This document shows, piece by piece, positions 30,754 through 44,130 of a DNA stretch of 64,000 bases. Position 1 is the first letter of the stretch, and each line of letters opens with the position of its first letter. The position numbers were made by a program, and so were the translations under genes. This DNA comes from Halopseudomonas litoralis (lineage in GTDB: Bacteria; Pseudomonadota; Gammaproteobacteria; Pseudomonadales; Pseudomonadaceae), in assembly GCF_900105005.1 (NCBI RefSeq), contig NZ_LT629748.1:3472001-3536000 (forward strand), read 5' to 3'. The notes below the pieces were generated by a model that saw nothing but the letters and a program-made list of their open reading frames with translations, ran no database searches and had not been told where the DNA came from.

Positions 30754-30782
30754 ATTATAGGGGCAGGGCAGAAAAATTACAG
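30754..30782 (-). promoter_or_regulatory. Possible mnmG promoter
   Basis: On the minus strand a perfect -10 TATAAT (30754-30759) lies about 50 bases before the mnmG start. At 17 bases spacing the -35 is CTGTAA, which is poor, so confidence is limited. Confidence 0.4.
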
Positions 30783-30835
30783 CCCTGACTGAACATTTTT
30801 TGAACAGCGCCCATGAGCCACTCACTCAGCCGATC

Positions 30836-31094
30836 TGTTAATAGATTAAAGATAGAGAATATTTAAAAACCTTTATGTTAATGCTGTATATGGTGAAGCA
30901 TTTTTCTGTGGGTAAGTGAAAAAATACCAATAAATTCAGTATTTTGAAGAAAGCACAAGCCTGTGCGCTGCTTGGGCACAGGCGGTGTCGGGATGGAGGT
31001 ACATCCTGTGTATAAGCCAGCCGGTTATCCACAGGCAGGTTTGGCCTCTGGTTACACACAGGGTTATAGGTAGGGCTCAGGTAAGTTGTACACA
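30836..31094. other. Origin-like region between mnmG and mnmE: AT-rich DNA plus DnaA-box cluster
   Basis: The stretch 30836-30955 is strongly AT-rich. It is followed by one perfect DnaA box TTATCCACA (31025-31033), one with a single change, TTATACACA on the minus strand (31007-31015), and two weaker ones, TTACACACA (31052-31060) and TTGTACACA (31086-31094). The gap of more than 500 bp between mnmG and mnmE has no gene. Whether it acts as a second origin, a DnaA titration site or a regulator of mnmG is open. Confidence 0.6.
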
Positions 31095-31201
31095 GGGCTT
31101 ACTGGCGAAAATGTGCCGCTAAACTAACGCGAAGACGGAGCTTGCGGAGACTTTCAGCAAGGAATTGATAATCCAGAAACAGATTCAGTAAAGGAAGGAA
31201 G

Positions 31202-31220
31202 ATGAATGGCAGCCATTCAT
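31202..31220. terminator. Near-perfect palindrome downstream of mnmE
   Basis: ATGAATGGC-A-GCCATTCAT lies 20 bases beyond the mnmE stop (minus strand). The 9-bp stem has an impossible one-base loop as drawn, so the real hairpin is shorter; the T-run after it is broken (CTTCCTTCCTTT). A weak terminator or a binding site are both possible. Confidence 0.4.
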
Positions 31221-31239
31221 TGCGAATGACTGCGTGTTT

Positions 31240-32610
31240 TTACTTGCCGATACAGAAACTCGAAAAAATCCGTCCCAACAGATCATCTGCGCTGAACTCA
31301 CCGGTGATACTGCCCAACGTCTGTTGTGCCATGCGCAGATCCTCCGCCAGTAGCTCACCGGCACCGGCCAGGGTCAGTTGCTGGTAGCCATGCTGCAAAT
31401 ACTCCCCGGCTTCTTCCAGGGCGTCCAAGTGTCGGCGGCGGGCGCTGAACAGGCTCTCTGCAGTCTGCTCGAAGCCCATGCAGGTTTTGAGGTGTTCGCG
31501 TAACAGATTGATACCCTCGCCACTGCGGGCACTGAGACGCAGACTGACGCTTCCATCTTCGGCTGCTTCCAGACCGGTTGTTTCACCACTGATATCCACT
31601 TTGTTGTAGATCAGAGTGACCTTGGCGGGGTCGGGTTTCTTTTGCAGAAACTCCGGCCAGAGTTGTTCCGGGTTGCCGGCTTCGGGTTGAGTTGCGTCGA
31701 TCATCAACAGGATACGGTCAGCTTCGGCAATGGCAGCCATGGCCCGTTCCACGCCGATTTTTTCCACCACATCATCGGTATCCCGCAGCCCAGCTGTGTC
31801 GATGATATGCAGCGGCATGCCGTCGATGTGGATATGTTCACGCAGAATGTCCCGCGTGGTACCGGCAATATCGGTAACGATAGCGCTGTCACGACCGGCC
31901 AGCGCGTTCAGCAGGCTGGACTTTCCGGCGTTCGGACGCCCGGCGATGACCACGGTCATACCGTCGCGCAGCAGCGCCCCCTGTCCGGCCTCCCGGCGCA
32001 CCTGAGCCAGCTGTTGCTGTACGGCCTGCAGCTGACTGAGGACATGCCCATCGGCCAGAAAATCGATTTCCTCTTCGGGAAAATCAATCGCAGCTTCGAC
32101 GTAGATGCGCAGGTTGATCAAGGCTTCGGTCAGTGCATGGACGCGTTGGGAGAAGGCACCCTGCAGTGATTGCACGGCATTGCGTGCTGCCTGTTCAGAG
32201 CTGGCTTCGATCAGATCGGCGATGGCCTCGGCCTGGGCCAGGTCCAGTTTATCGTTGAGAAAGGCGCGCTCGCTGAATTCGCCCGGGCGAGCCGGGCGCG
32301 CACCGAGAGTGAGACAGGACTTGAGCAGCATATCCATTACCACCGGGCCGCCATGCCCGTGCAGTTCCAATACGTCTTCACCGGTGAACGAGTGGGGGCC
32401 CGGAAAATACAGTGTGAGCCCTTGATCCAGGGACTCGTCCTGATCCCAGAACGCCCCGTAATGGGCATGTCGCGGTCTGGGTTCAAAGCGGCAGATCTGT
32501 CTGGCGATCGGCAGGGCGTCCGGGCCGGAGATCCGGACAATTCCCACGCCGCCCTGACCTGGGGCGGTGGCAATGGCGGCAATGGTGTCGGCGTGGTAAC
32601 TGCGGCTCAT
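31240..32610 (-). CDS. mnmE: tRNA modification GTPase MnmE
   Basis: The 456-residue protein (TrmE) has an N-terminal tetrahydrofolate-binding domain ([22 protein letters not shown]). The G domain carries GRPNAGKS at 224-231, DIAGTTRD and the DTAGLRD switch, and NKVD is present. The C-terminal CIGK (453-456) holds the catalytic cysteine. It partners MnmG in wobble uridine modification. It follows the yidC operon after a strong terminator, so it probably has its own promoter. Confidence 0.98.
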   Translation of the reverse strand: MSRSYHADTIAAIATAPGQGGVGIVRISGPDALPIARQICRFEPRPRHAHYGAFWDQDESLDQGLTLYFPGPHSFTGEDVLELHGHGGPVVMDMLLKSCLTLGARPARPGEFSERAFLNDKLDLAQAEAIADLIEASSEQAARNAVQSLQGAFSQRVHALTEALINLRIYVEAAIDFPEEEIDFLADGHVLSQLQAVQQQLAQVRREAGQGALLRDGMTVVIAGRPNAGKSSLLNALAGRDSAIVTDIAGTTRDILREHIHIDGMPLHIIDTAGLRDTDDVVEKIGVERAMAAIAEADRILLMIDATQPEAGNPEQLWPEFLQKKPDPAKVTLIYNKVDISGETTGLEAAEDGSVSLRLSARSGEGINLLREHLKTCMGFEQTAESLFSARRRHLDALEEAGEYLQHGYQQLTLAGAGELLAEDLRMAQQTLGSITGEFSADDLLGRIFSSFCIGK

Positions 32611-32642
32611 GATCCGTTCCTGTACGGCGGAAGATGGATGGC

Positions 32643-32667
32643 AAAACGCCCCGAAATCGGGGCGTTT
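32643..32667 (-). terminator. Terminator after yidC
   Basis: AAACGCCCCGA (32644-32654) pairs with TCGGGGCGTTT (32657-32667). On the minus strand the right arm ends in TTTT. It lies 23 bases beyond the yidC stop and ends the rpmH-rnpA-yidD-yidC operon. Confidence 0.85.
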
Positions 32668-32689
32668 GCGTCTGGCTTGGTAGCGGCGA

Positions 32690-34378
32690 TCAGTCGTTTG
32701 CCGCGGCCCGTTCGATCTGCCGGGTAATGTACCACTGTTGTGCGATCGACAGGACGTTGTTGACCACCCAGTACAGTACCAGACCGGCTGGGAACCACAG
32801 GAAGAAGAAGGTGAAGATGATCGGCAGCATCTTCATCACCTTGGCCTGCATCGGATCCGGCGGAGTCGGGTTGAGCTGCTGCTGGATGAACATGCTCACG
32901 CCCATCAGAATCGGCAGAATGAAGAAGGGATCCTTCAGAGACAGGTCAGTGATCCAACCCAGCCATTCAGCCTGGCGCATCTCGACACTTTCCATCAGCG
33001 TCCAGTACAGCGCGATGAATACCGGCATCTGCACCAGGATCGGCAGACAGCCGCCCAGTGGATTGATCTTCTCCTTCTTGTACAGCTCCATCATGCCCTG
33101 GGACATTTTCTGACGATCATCACCGTACTGCTCGCGCAAGGCCTGCAGTTTCGGGGCGACCCGGCGCATGTTGGCCATGGAGCGGTAACTGGTAGCCGAC
33201 AGCGGGAAGAATACCAGCTTGATCAGTACGGTGAGCAGGATGATGCTCCAACCCCAGTTACCCACCACGCTGTGAATCAGACTCAACACCCAGAACAGTG
33301 GTTGGGCTATCCACCAGAGGAAGCCGTAATCCACAGTCAGCTCCAGGCCGGGAGAGATTTCCTTCAGACGATCCTGAATTTTGGGCCCGGCGTAGAAATT
33401 GGCGCTGATACTGGCCTGTTCACCGGCAGATACATTCACTGCAGGGCTGACAAAACCGACAATGTAATTACCCTGGCTATCCTTACGCGTCTGATAGACG
33501 TGCTGCTGCTCGGCGTTGGGTATCCATGCACTGACAAAATAGTGCTGCAGCCAGGCAATCCAACCACCGTTGACGGTTTCCTTCAGTCGGTTGTCATCCA
33601 GTTTGCTGAACTTGAGCTTGGTATATTCGTTATCGGCATTCCAGTAGGCAGCGCCCAGGAAGGTGGCCATGCCCGTGGCGCTCGAGCTGGATGGATCACC
33701 GCTCTGGTCACGCTTGATCTGACCGAACAGGCTGCCGGTCCAGGCGGAATCACTCTGGTTGTCGATCAGATAATCGACATCGACCAGATACTCACCGCGA
33801 GTAAAGGTGAAGCGCTTGATGTAGTTGACGTTGGCTTCGCTGAAGCGCAGATCGACGGTCAGAGTATCGCTGCCTTCTTCCATCTGGTAGCTGGTCTGCT
33901 CGACAGAATACAGCGGCCGGCCGTTGGCGCGAGCATCGGGACCATTGCGTCCGGCGAGTCCGCTTTGCGCGATATAGGTGCGGTTGTTGGTCTGCTCCAG
34001 CAGTTGGAATGGCAGATCCGGACGATCCTTGCGCATCGGATAGTCTGGAAGCGACAGGGAAACGATATCACCACCCAGCGGGTTGATACTCAGGTGCAAC
34101 GTATCGGTCTGCACACGGATCAGATCGGAGGTAGCAGCTGCAGTCTGCACCGACGTGGTGGGGATATCACCCGCATCGGGCTCCACAGCCTGAGGCACAT
34201 CGCCTTCAGCGCTATTATCGTTCGTCTGCAGGGTCGGCAAATCACCATTGCCAGCCGACAGCTCGGTTTCGCTGGCCGGTAGTGGCTCACCCTGACCATA
34301 ATCATTGTTCCACTGCAGAACCATGAGATAGGTAATCACGAGCAAGGCAGCTATCAGGATGTTTCGTTGCATGTTCAT
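32690..34378 (-). CDS. yidC: Membrane protein insertase YidC
   Basis: The 562-residue insertase has an N-terminal membrane helix ([17 protein letters not shown]), a large periplasmic beta-domain, and five further helices including [25 protein letters not shown], the conserved groove region. It also has [22 protein letters not shown]. It inserts and folds inner membrane proteins alone or with SecYEG. The ATG at 34378 is 3 bases beyond the yidD stop; Met3 is an alternative. Confidence 0.98.
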   Translation of the reverse strand: MNMQRNILIAALLVITYLMVLQWNNDYGQGEPLPASETELSAGNGDLPTLQTNDNSAEGDVPQAVEPDAGDIPTTSVQTAAATSDLIRVQTDTLHLSINPLGGDIVSLSLPDYPMRKDRPDLPFQLLEQTNNRTYIAQSGLAGRNGPDARANGRPLYSVEQTSYQMEEGSDTLTVDLRFSEANVNYIKRFTFTRGEYLVDVDYLIDNQSDSAWTGSLFGQIKRDQSGDPSSSSATGMATFLGAAYWNADNEYTKLKFSKLDDNRLKETVNGGWIAWLQHYFVSAWIPNAEQQHVYQTRKDSQGNYIVGFVSPAVNVSAGEQASISANFYAGPKIQDRLKEISPGLELTVDYGFLWWIAQPLFWVLSLIHSVVGNWGWSIILLTVLIKLVFFPLSATSYRSMANMRRVAPKLQALREQYGDDRQKMSQGMMELYKKEKINPLGGCLPILVQMPVFIALYWTLMESVEMRQAEWLGWITDLSLKDPFFILPILMGVSMFIQQQLNPTPPDPMQAKVMKMLPIIFTFFFLWFPAGLVLYWVVNNVLSIAQQWYITRQIERAAAND

Positions 34379-34381
34379 GGT

Positions 34382-34624
34382 TTATTTGGCCATCTGAGAA
34401 GAACGATTGTTCTGAAGGGGTACTGGATCATATCCACCTGGATTCCAGGGATGACAGCGAGACAGGCGTCGTGCGCTGAGCAGACTGCCCTTGAGAAAAC
34501 CATGATGTTCGATGGCTTCCTGGGCGTAGCAGGAACAGGACGGATAGAAACGACAATGACTGGCCATCATTGGGCTGATGGCGTAACGGTAAACCTTGAT
34601 CAGTCCGAGCGCGATACTACGCAT
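34382..34624 (-). CDS. yidD: Membrane protein insertion efficiency factor YidD
   Basis: The small 80-residue protein has an amphipathic N terminus and the signature [21 protein letters not shown]...[18 protein letters not shown] with conserved cysteines. It assists YidC-dependent insertion. Its start overlaps the end of rnpA by 8 bases. Confidence 0.95.
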   Translation of the reverse strand: MRSIALGLIKVYRYAISPMMASHCRFYPSCSCYAQEAIEHHGFLKGSLLSARRLSRCHPWNPGGYDPVPLQNNRSSQMAK

Positions 34625-35021
34625 TGGATGATGGGGATCCGGAATTGCGGGAGCGATTGTACTTGTCAGCGGCCTTGTTCAACCGTCGCCACATATCCTG
34701 AAACAGGCTATGCAGTGCGGCATTGTCAAGCTCGCCCAGACCCTTGCGGGCCAGGACGACAATATCCAAGTGATCCAGCTCAGCACGATGGTGTCTGAAG
34801 GATTCACGGGCGATGCGTTTGATCTTGTTGCGATCGACCGCATGCCGGACATTTTTCTTGGCAATGACCAGTCCCAATCGTGCATGTGTCTGGCTGTTAT
34901 GCCGGGACAGCAACAGAATATTGGGACCTGAGGCCTTACAGGTGGCTCCATCGAATACATTCTTGAACTGTGCAGGCGTCAATAGCCGTTGTTCAGGACT
35001 GAATCCGAGATCCACCTGCAA
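34617..35021 (-). CDS. rnpA: Ribonuclease P protein component
   Basis: RnpA assists the catalytic RNA in processing tRNA 5' ends. The 134-residue basic protein has the family signature [30 protein letters not shown]. The frame would begin with TTG at 35021, 8 bases after the rpmH stop; a GTG at 35015 is an alternative, and both binding sites are weak. Confidence 0.95.
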   Translation of the reverse strand: MQVDLGFSPEQRLLTPAQFKNVFDGATCKASGPNILLLSRHNSQTHARLGLVIAKKNVRHAVDRNKIKRIARESFRHHRAELDHLDIVVLARKGLGELDNAALHSLFQDMWRRLNKAADKYNRSRNSGSPSSNA

Positions 35022-35029
35022 TACCGATC

Positions 35030-35164
35030 TTAAGCTGACAGCTGATGACGGCCTTTGGCACGACGACGAGCCAGAACGGCACGACCGTTCTTGGTAGCCA
35101 TACGGGCACGGAAACCGTGGTTACGTTTGCGCTTCAAAACGCTGGGTTGGAAAGTTCTTTTCAT
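35030..35164 (-). CDS. rpmH: 50S ribosomal protein L34
   Basis: The 44-residue protein reads [18 protein letters not shown], then [20 protein letters not shown], then RHQLSA. The MKRTFQPS opening and the arginine-rich core are diagnostic of L34. It is the first gene of the operon and is read away from oriC. Confidence 0.98.
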   Translation of the reverse strand: MKRTFQPSVLKRKRNHGFRARMATKNGRAVLARRRAKGRHQLSA

Positions 35165-35221
35165 CTTCAGATACCTGAGTAATTCACGACAGAGCCGCTA
35201 AGCCCTTTCAAGGGATCGGGA

Positions 35222-35250
35222 ATTCTAGAGAAGAAGCGGGCTCAGGTCAA
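35222..35250 (-). promoter_or_regulatory. Sigma-70 promoter of rpmH-rnpA-yidD-yidC
   Basis: On the minus strand, -35 TTGACC (35245-35250), a 17-base spacer and -10 TAGAAT (35222-35227), about 58 bases before the rpmH ATG. Both hexamers are close to consensus. Confidence 0.75.
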
Positions 35251-35739
35251 TTTGAATTCTCAGTAGGTAGATAAATAACAATACAAAGAAAAGATTTTTA
35301 AAAGATTATGTATGTAGATCTTAATGAGGAAGGGATTTTCTGTGGATAAGGGGGCCCACGCCAGATAGGCCGCTCGATTGCCGAGAGCACAACTCGGTGA
35401 GTAAATTGTTCACAGAGGGCATCATCCATTGTGCAGCCCCTGTGGATAACAGGTCTTGATATCCACAGGGGGATTTATCCCCTGTTTTCACTCCCGTTTG
35501 CCAACAGACTGATACAGACCTTGTCCACAAGGCTCATGCTGCCGGTTTTACAAGGACGAGCGCTGATAAATGCAACGTAATTCAGGCGCAAGAGCCTCGG
35601 GCGATCCTATCTGTGATGTGGATAAGTAAGGGGGGAAAGGCTAGAATGACGGGTGTTTCCCCGGGGCTGACGAGTGCTGCTTCGGGGAAGGTTTTTATCA
35701 ACAACTCGAGCCGCTCAGGCTTGGAGTCGGGGGAATTCA
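35251..35739. other. Chromosomal replication origin oriC
   Basis: The gap between rpmH and dnaA holds an AT-rich stretch (35255-35330, with ATTTTTAAAAGATTATG) suitable for unwinding. Three perfect DnaA boxes TGTGGATAA lie on the minus strand at 35341-35349, 35441-35449 and 35617-35625. Single-mismatch boxes on the plus strand are ATATCCACA (35459-35467) and TTGTCCACA (35521-35529). A weaker TTGTTCACA is at 35406-35414. Location and content match pseudomonad oriC. Confidence 0.9.
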
Positions 35740-37218
35740 GTGTCCGTTGTACTCTGGCAGCAATGCATAGATTTTTTGCGTGATGAGCTTCCATCCCAGC
35801 AGTTCAATACCTGGATTCGTCCGCTTCAAGTGGAAGGGGATCCAGACGAACTGCGCTTGTACGCTCCGAACCGATTTGTGCTGGATTGGGTCAACGACAA
35901 ATACCTGAACCGTATTCAGGAATTGCTTGATGATCTATCTCAGGGCCAGGCTCCCCTGGTCTCACTGTTAATCGGCAGTCGACGCAGCAGCCCCGCTGTT
36001 GCTCCAGCGCAAACTGCACCGGCGAGAGCGCCAACGCGTACCGAGCCGGTGGAGCAAAATCCGCCGCCTGCCGTTCCCCGGGCGCAGGCCACCACGCAAG
36101 GGTTTCAACCCGAGCCGAGTCCTTATGACAAGCGCGCCGAGGAAGATCCCCGTCCGCCGCAACGTGCCGACCAGGCTAATAATACGGTGGTCAAGCACAC
36201 CAGTTATCTGAATCGCAGCTTTACCTTTGAAAATTTCGTTGAGGGTAAATCAAACCAGCTGGCTCGGGCTGCCGCCTGGCAAGTGGCCGATAACCCGCGG
36301 CATGGTTATAACCCCCTGTTCCTATATGGCGGCGTCGGTCTTGGTAAGACGCACTTGATGCATGCCGTCGGCAACCACCTGCTGAAGAAGAACCCTGCCG
36401 CCAAGATTGTATATCTACATTCCGAACGCTTTGTCGCCGACATGGTTAAGGCGTTGCAGATGAATGCCATCAATGATTTCAAGCGTTATTACCGTTCGGT
36501 TGATGCGCTGCTGATTGATGACATTCAGTTTTTCGCCAAGAAAGAGCGATCACAGGAAGAATTCTTCCATACTTTCAATGCCTTGCTTGAAGGTGGTCAG
36601 CAGGTGATTCTTACCAGCGACCGTTACCCGAAAGAGATTGATGGGCTGGAAGAGCGGCTCAAATCCCGTTTCGGCTGGGGACTTACCGTTGCGGTCGAAC
36701 CGCCAGAGCTGGAGACGCGGGTGGCTATTCTGATGAAGAAGGCCGAGCAATCGCGGATCGATCTGCCCCACGATGCGGCCTTCTTCATCGCCCAACGGAT
36801 CCGCTCCAATGTCCGTGAACTTGAAGGTGCACTCAAGCGGGTCATTGCCAGCGCTCACTTTATGGGCCGCGATATCACTATCGAACTGATCCGCGAGTCA
36901 CTCAAGGATCTGCTTGCCTTGCAGGACAAGCTGGTGAGTATCGACAATATTCAGCGCACCGTGGCCGAATATTACAAAATCAAGATAGCGGATATCCTGT
37001 CGAAGCGGCGTTCGCGCTCGGTAGCTCGCCCGCGTCAGGTCGCCATGGCGCTGTCCAAGGAGCTGACCAACCACAGTTTGCCGGAGATCGGTGACGCCTT
37101 TGGCGGACGAGATCACACAACTGTGCTCCATGCCACACGAAAGATCGCAGAATTACGTGAAATAGATGCGGATATCCGCGAAGATTACAAGAATCTGCTA
37201 CGGACACTGACCACCTGA
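35740..37218 (+). CDS. dnaA: Chromosomal replication initiator DnaA
   Basis: The 492-residue AAA+ initiator starts with GTG 35740, preceded by GGGGGAA, giving the family N terminus [24 protein letters not shown]. The longer frame to 35674 lies in oriC. Domain III has the Walker A GGVGLGKT at 197-204 and the Walker [10 protein letters not shown]. Domain IV ends with the DnaA-box-reading [22 protein letters not shown] and [10 protein letters not shown]. Domain II is a variable Pro/Ala-rich linker (about residues 85-160). Confidence 0.98.
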   Translation: MSVVLWQQCIDFLRDELPSQQFNTWIRPLQVEGDPDELRLYAPNRFVLDWVNDKYLNRIQELLDDLSQGQAPLVSLLIGSRRSSPAVAPAQTAPARAPTRTEPVEQNPPPAVPRAQATTQGFQPEPSPYDKRAEEDPRPPQRADQANNTVVKHTSYLNRSFTFENFVEGKSNQLARAAAWQVADNPRHGYNPLFLYGGVGLGKTHLMHAVGNHLLKKNPAAKIVYLHSERFVADMVKALQMNAINDFKRYYRSVDALLIDDIQFFAKKERSQEEFFHTFNALLEGGQQVILTSDRYPKEIDGLEERLKSRFGWGLTVAVEPPELETRVAILMKKAEQSRIDLPHDAAFFIAQRIRSNVRELEGALKRVIASAHFMGRDITIELIRESLKDLLALQDKLVSIDNIQRTVAEYYKIKIADILSKRRSRSVARPRQVAMALSKELTNHSLPEIGDAFGGRDHTTVLHATRKIAELREIDADIREDYKNLLRTLTT

Positions 37219-37267
37219 GTCTGAGTGCCCAGCAAACAGCCAACCTGCACGAGGTCGAAGGAAGACA

Positions 37268-38371
37268 ATGCAATTTACCATCCAACGCGAAGCCCTGTTG
37301 AAGCCACTGCAACTGGTGGCTGGTGTCGTTGAACGCCGGCAGACGTTGCCGGTGCTGTCCAATGTTCTTGTGATAGTTGATGGCAACACGCTGTCGCTGA
37401 CCGGCACTGATCTTGAAGTCGAATTGATCGGGCGGATTCCGCTGGAAGAACAGGCTGAGCCAGGCGAGATTACCGTCCCGGCCCGTAAATTGATGGATAT
37501 CTGCAAGTCGTTGCCAGAGGATTCCACGATCAATTTCCGGGTGGAAGAAGGCAAGGCTATCGTCAAGGCCGGCCGCAGTCGTTTCACTCTGACCACACTG
37601 CCCGCTGCCGACTTCCCGAATGTGGAAGACGGGGAAGGTGCAATGAGTTTTGCCGTCAGTCAGAGCAAGCTGCGGCGTTTGATTGAGCGAACCGGCTTTG
37701 CCATGGCGCAGCAGGACGTACGCTATTACCTCAACGGCATGCTTCTGGAAATCAATAATGGCCAACTGCGCGCAGTCGCTACAGACGGTCACCGCATGGC
37801 AATGTGTACTGTCGATGCCAATATCGATTACCAGGAAAAGTATCAGCTGATCGTGCCGCGCAAGGGGATCCTGGAGCTTGCCCGACTATTGGGTGAGGCT
37901 GACGATCTGATCAATATCGTTCTGGGCACCCATCACATCCGCGCTACTACAGGTGATTTCACCTTTACCTCCAAGCTGGTTGACGGCAAATTCCCGGATT
38001 ACGAGCGGGTGTTGCCCCGTGGCGGTGACAAGATCGTCCTGGCTGATCGTCAATCCTTGCGCAATGCATTCAGCCGTACCGCCATTCTGTCCAACGAAAA
38101 ATACCGAGGCATCCGCCTGATGCTCAGTGATTCGCTGCTGAAAATTCAGGCTAATAACCCCGAGCAGGAAGAAGCAGAAGAAGATGCGGTAGTTGATTAT
38201 TCTGGCGCACCGCTGGAAGTTGGCTTCAACGTCAGCTATTTGCTGGATGTCATGAATGTGTTGAGCAATGAACAGATCAAGATAATTCTGTCCGATGCCA
38301 ATAGCAGTGCGCTGATTCAGGAATCCGAATCGGACGACAGCCTCTACGTCGTCATGCCCATGCGTCTCTGA
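37268..38371 (+). CDS. dnaN: DNA polymerase III beta sliding clamp
   Basis: The 367-residue clamp begins [34 protein letters not shown] and ends [17 protein letters not shown], the conserved partner-binding tail (VMPMRL). Three topologically similar domains are expected. The start has an AAGGAAG site. It is 49 bases after dnaA and 5 bases before recF. Confidence 0.98.
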   Translation: MQFTIQREALLKPLQLVAGVVERRQTLPVLSNVLVIVDGNTLSLTGTDLEVELIGRIPLEEQAEPGEITVPARKLMDICKSLPEDSTINFRVEEGKAIVKAGRSRFTLTTLPAADFPNVEDGEGAMSFAVSQSKLRRLIERTGFAMAQQDVRYYLNGMLLEINNGQLRAVATDGHRMAMCTVDANIDYQEKYQLIVPRKGILELARLLGEADDLINIVLGTHHIRATTGDFTFTSKLVDGKFPDYERVLPRGGDKIVLADRQSLRNAFSRTAILSNEKYRGIRLMLSDSLLKIQANNPEQEEAEEDAVVDYSGAPLEVGFNVSYLLDVMNVLSNEQIKIILSDANSSALIQESESDDSLYVVMPMRL

Positions 38372-38376
38372 GCCGC

Positions 38377-41906
<3,530 letters not shown>

Positions 41907-41966
41907 TTTCTATCTACAGTAGTAGGTCAAGGGCTCAGCCAGCGGCTGACTCGTGCGAGAAGAGAG

Positions 41967-41996
41967 AGGCCCGATAGCGTTTTTATCGGGCCTTTT
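41967..41996 (+). terminator. Terminator after gyrB
   Basis: AGGCCCGATA (41967-41976) pairs with TATCGGGCCT (41984-41993) and is followed by TTTATTT. It ends the dnaA-dnaN-recF-gyrB cluster. Confidence 0.9.
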
Positions 41997-42135
41997 ATTT
42001 GAGGCTACTGAGAGCCAAGCCTGGGTATGTTCCCGCTCGGCGTCATTCTGGGGGGACAACGTAATATGATCCGCTTATCGCCGTCCGATGTAGCCGCTGC
42101 ACAATGTAAATTGTTGACCCAGCCAAGGGACAAAG

Positions 42136-42783
42136 ATGAAGCTCGTGTGCGTATCCGATACCCACAGCCTGCATTGGGACATCCCGGACATCCCGGATGG
42201 AGATGTACTGATTCATGCGGGAGACAGCCTTGGCCAAGGCACGCTGAATAACGTTGAAGACCTCAATAACTGGCTGGGGGCCTTGCCTCACCGCCACAAG
42301 ATCGTCATTGCCGGCAACCATGACTGGGCGTTTCAGGACACCCCCGAGTTGGCCCGGAAGGCGTTGAGCAATGCTATCTATCTGGAAGACAACGGTGTCG
42401 AAATTGAAGGCGTCCGGTTCTGGGGTTCGCCCTGGACGCCGGCTTTTATGGACTGGGCCTTCATGCTGGACCGAGGGCAGCCGTTGCATGATGTGTGGGC
42501 TCTCATTCCAGAGAATACGGATGTGCTCGTTACCCACGGACCACCGCTGGGATATGGCGATACGGTTGATCTGGGCCTGGGCAGCCATAATGTGGGTTGC
42601 CGGGATCTTCTGGAGCGGATCGATGAGCTACGCCTGAAAGCAGTCATTTTCGGCCATATCCATGAGGGTTACGGGGTGTACCAGCGGGGCGGTACGCCGC
42701 TGCTCAACGCCAGCTCGTGTACCGAGCGTTATGAGCCTTATAACCCGCCCATTGTCCTCGATCTGGATCACGCAGGAGAATAA
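42136..42783 (+). CDS. Calcineurin-like metallophosphoesterase
   Basis: The 215-residue protein has all metal ligands of the family: SDTH (Asp8, His10), HAGD (Asp30), GNHD (Asn61, His62), THGPP (His134) and FGHIHEGYG (His174, His176). The compact size and motif order fit the MPPED-like metallophosphatase branch. The substrate is unknown. The ribosome binding site AAGGGA is good. Standing alone between two terminators, it has its own transcript. Confidence 0.87.
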   Translation: MKLVCVSDTHSLHWDIPDIPDGDVLIHAGDSLGQGTLNNVEDLNNWLGALPHRHKIVIAGNHDWAFQDTPELARKALSNAIYLEDNGVEIEGVRFWGSPWTPAFMDWAFMLDRGQPLHDVWALIPENTDVLVTHGPPLGYGDTVDLGLGSHNVGCRDLLERIDELRLKAVIFGHIHEGYGVYQRGGTPLLNASSCTERYEPYNPPIVLDLDHAGE

Positions 42784-42814
42784 AGTTTCCCTGCCGATAT
42801 TTCCGGCAAAAAAA

Positions 42815-42846
42815 CTCCGGTCAGAGTGATCTGCCGGGGATTTTTT
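42815..42846 (+). terminator. Terminator after the metallophosphoesterase
   Basis: CTCCGG and CAG (42815-42824) pair with CTG and CCGGGG (42831-42839), followed by ATTTTTT. A smaller TGCCG/CGGCA hairpin with an A-run lies just before it and could serve the opposite strand. Confidence 0.8.
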
Positions 42847-42857
42847 ATGCGTTCGAC

Positions 42858-43592
42858 TCAGCCAGCCTGCATTTCCTGTATCGCCTTGTTCACCCAAGCC
42901 TCGGCCTGCTTGTTAACCTCGACGATGGAGCGTGGATCCGCACCTTTGGGGTAGATGGCGGGCCCGATCTTCACCTGTACTGTACCGGGGCGCTTGCCCC
43001 AGCCGTTGCGCGGCCAGAACTCACCGGCATTGTGCGCTACAGGCACCACAGGGGCGTTGTTGGCGCAGGCCAGGGCACTGCCCCCGCGGGTGAACTTGAT
43101 CGGGCTGCCAGGCAGCACCCGGGTGCCTTCAGGGAATACCAGCACCCACATGCCATCCCGCAGGCGCTGACCACCGATGCGGTTCAGTTGCTGTAAGGAG
43201 CTACGCGCCTTGCTGCGATTGATGGCGATGGGTTTGAGCAGGGCGTAGGCCCAGCCGAAGAAGGGTACGTATAACAGTTCCTTCTTGATCAGCTGTGTTT
43301 GTGGACGGAAGATCTGCTGCAGGAAAAAGGTTTCCCAGGTGCTCTGGTGATTGGACAAGATCACGCCGGGCTGATCCGGGATGTTCTCCAGACCGGTCAC
43401 TTCGTAGCGAATACCGACCATGCGTCGCGTCAGCCAGATAGCGAAACGGCACCACCATTCCAGCACCAGCTTGAAGCGCATACGGTATGGCAGAAACGGA
43501 GCGATAACCAGCATCAACACACCCCATATGGCGGCGCTGGCGGACAGTAGCAGATAGAACAGGGTGACGCGCAGAACCATCAACACGGACAT
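42858..43592 (-). CDS. 1-acyl-sn-glycerol-3-phosphate acyltransferase (PlsC-like)
   Basis: The start ATG 43592 gives 244 residues; the upstream frame lies inside gmhB. After N-terminal membrane helices (LFYLLLSASAAIWGVLMLVIAPF) come the acyltransferase motifs NHQSTWE (HX4D/E type), INRSKARS, FPEGTR and APVVPVAHN. It would acylate lysophosphatidate in membrane lipid synthesis. The gene is 4 bases after gmhB, so co-translated. In P. aeruginosa the gene at this place is, as I recall, named lptA. Confidence 0.9.
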   Translation of the reverse strand: MSVLMVLRVTLFYLLLSASAAIWGVLMLVIAPFLPYRMRFKLVLEWWCRFAIWLTRRMVGIRYEVTGLENIPDQPGVILSNHQSTWETFFLQQIFRPQTQLIKKELLYVPFFGWAYALLKPIAINRSKARSSLQQLNRIGGQRLRDGMWVLVFPEGTRVLPGSPIKFTRGGSALACANNAPVVPVAHNAGEFWPRNGWGKRPGTVQVKIGPAIYPKGADPRSIVEVNKQAEAWVNKAIQEMQAG

Positions 43593-43596
43593 TGGA

Positions 43597-44130
43597 TCAG
43601 GATTCCAGCAGGTAACTGGCCACGGCGGCCAGATCATCAAACACACGGGTACCGGCAGGCAGGTCTTTACCTTCGGTCATCCGTCCTTTCCCGGTACGTA
43701 CCAGATAGGGCTGACAGCCCATCGCCGCACCGGCTTGCAAGTCGCGCAGACTGTCTCCAACCGTTGGCACGCCATCAAGAGCAACAGCGTAATGCGCGGC
43801 AATCTGTTGAAACAGGCCGGACAGCGGTTTGCGGCAATCGCAGCCATCATCCGGGCCATGCGGACAATGCCGGATCAGGTCAATCCGCCCGCCTTGCTGA
43901 GTGACCAGGTCATGCAACCGCTGATGCATGGCCTGCAACGTCTGCTCGCTGAAATAGCCGCGCGCCAGACCGGACTGATTGGTGGCGACGGCTACCGTCC
44001 AGCCGGCTTGGCTAAGCCGGGCGATGGCATCGATGGACCCCGGTAGCGGGATCCACTCATCCACTGATTTGACGAAGGCGTCGGAGTCTTCGTTGATGAC
44101 CCCGTCGCGGTCGAGAATGATCAGTTTCAT
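43597..44130 (-). CDS. gmhB: D-glycero-beta-D-manno-heptose 1,7-bisphosphate 7-phosphatase
   Basis: The 177-residue HAD-family phosphatase makes heptose monophosphate for the lipopolysaccharide core. The nucleophile motif is LDRDGVIN (Asp7, Asp9), then TNQSGLARG, the zinc loop [14 protein letters not shown], and [11 protein letters not shown]. Its start overlaps the end of glyS by four bases (ATGA). Confidence 0.95.
   Translation of the reverse strand: MKLIILDRDGVINEDSDAFVKSVDEWIPLPGSIDAIARLSQAGWTVAVATNQSGLARGYFSEQTLQAMHQRLHDLVTQQGGRIDLIRHCPHGPDDGCDCRKPLSGLFQQIAAHYAVALDGVPTVGDSLRDLQAGAAMGCQPYLVRTGKGRMTEGKDLPAGTRVFDDLAAVASYLLES

Noticed and set aside
32738..34282. 514-codon plus-strand open frame opposite yidC
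   Set aside because: Shadow of yidC; His/Gln-rich composition typical of antisense frames.
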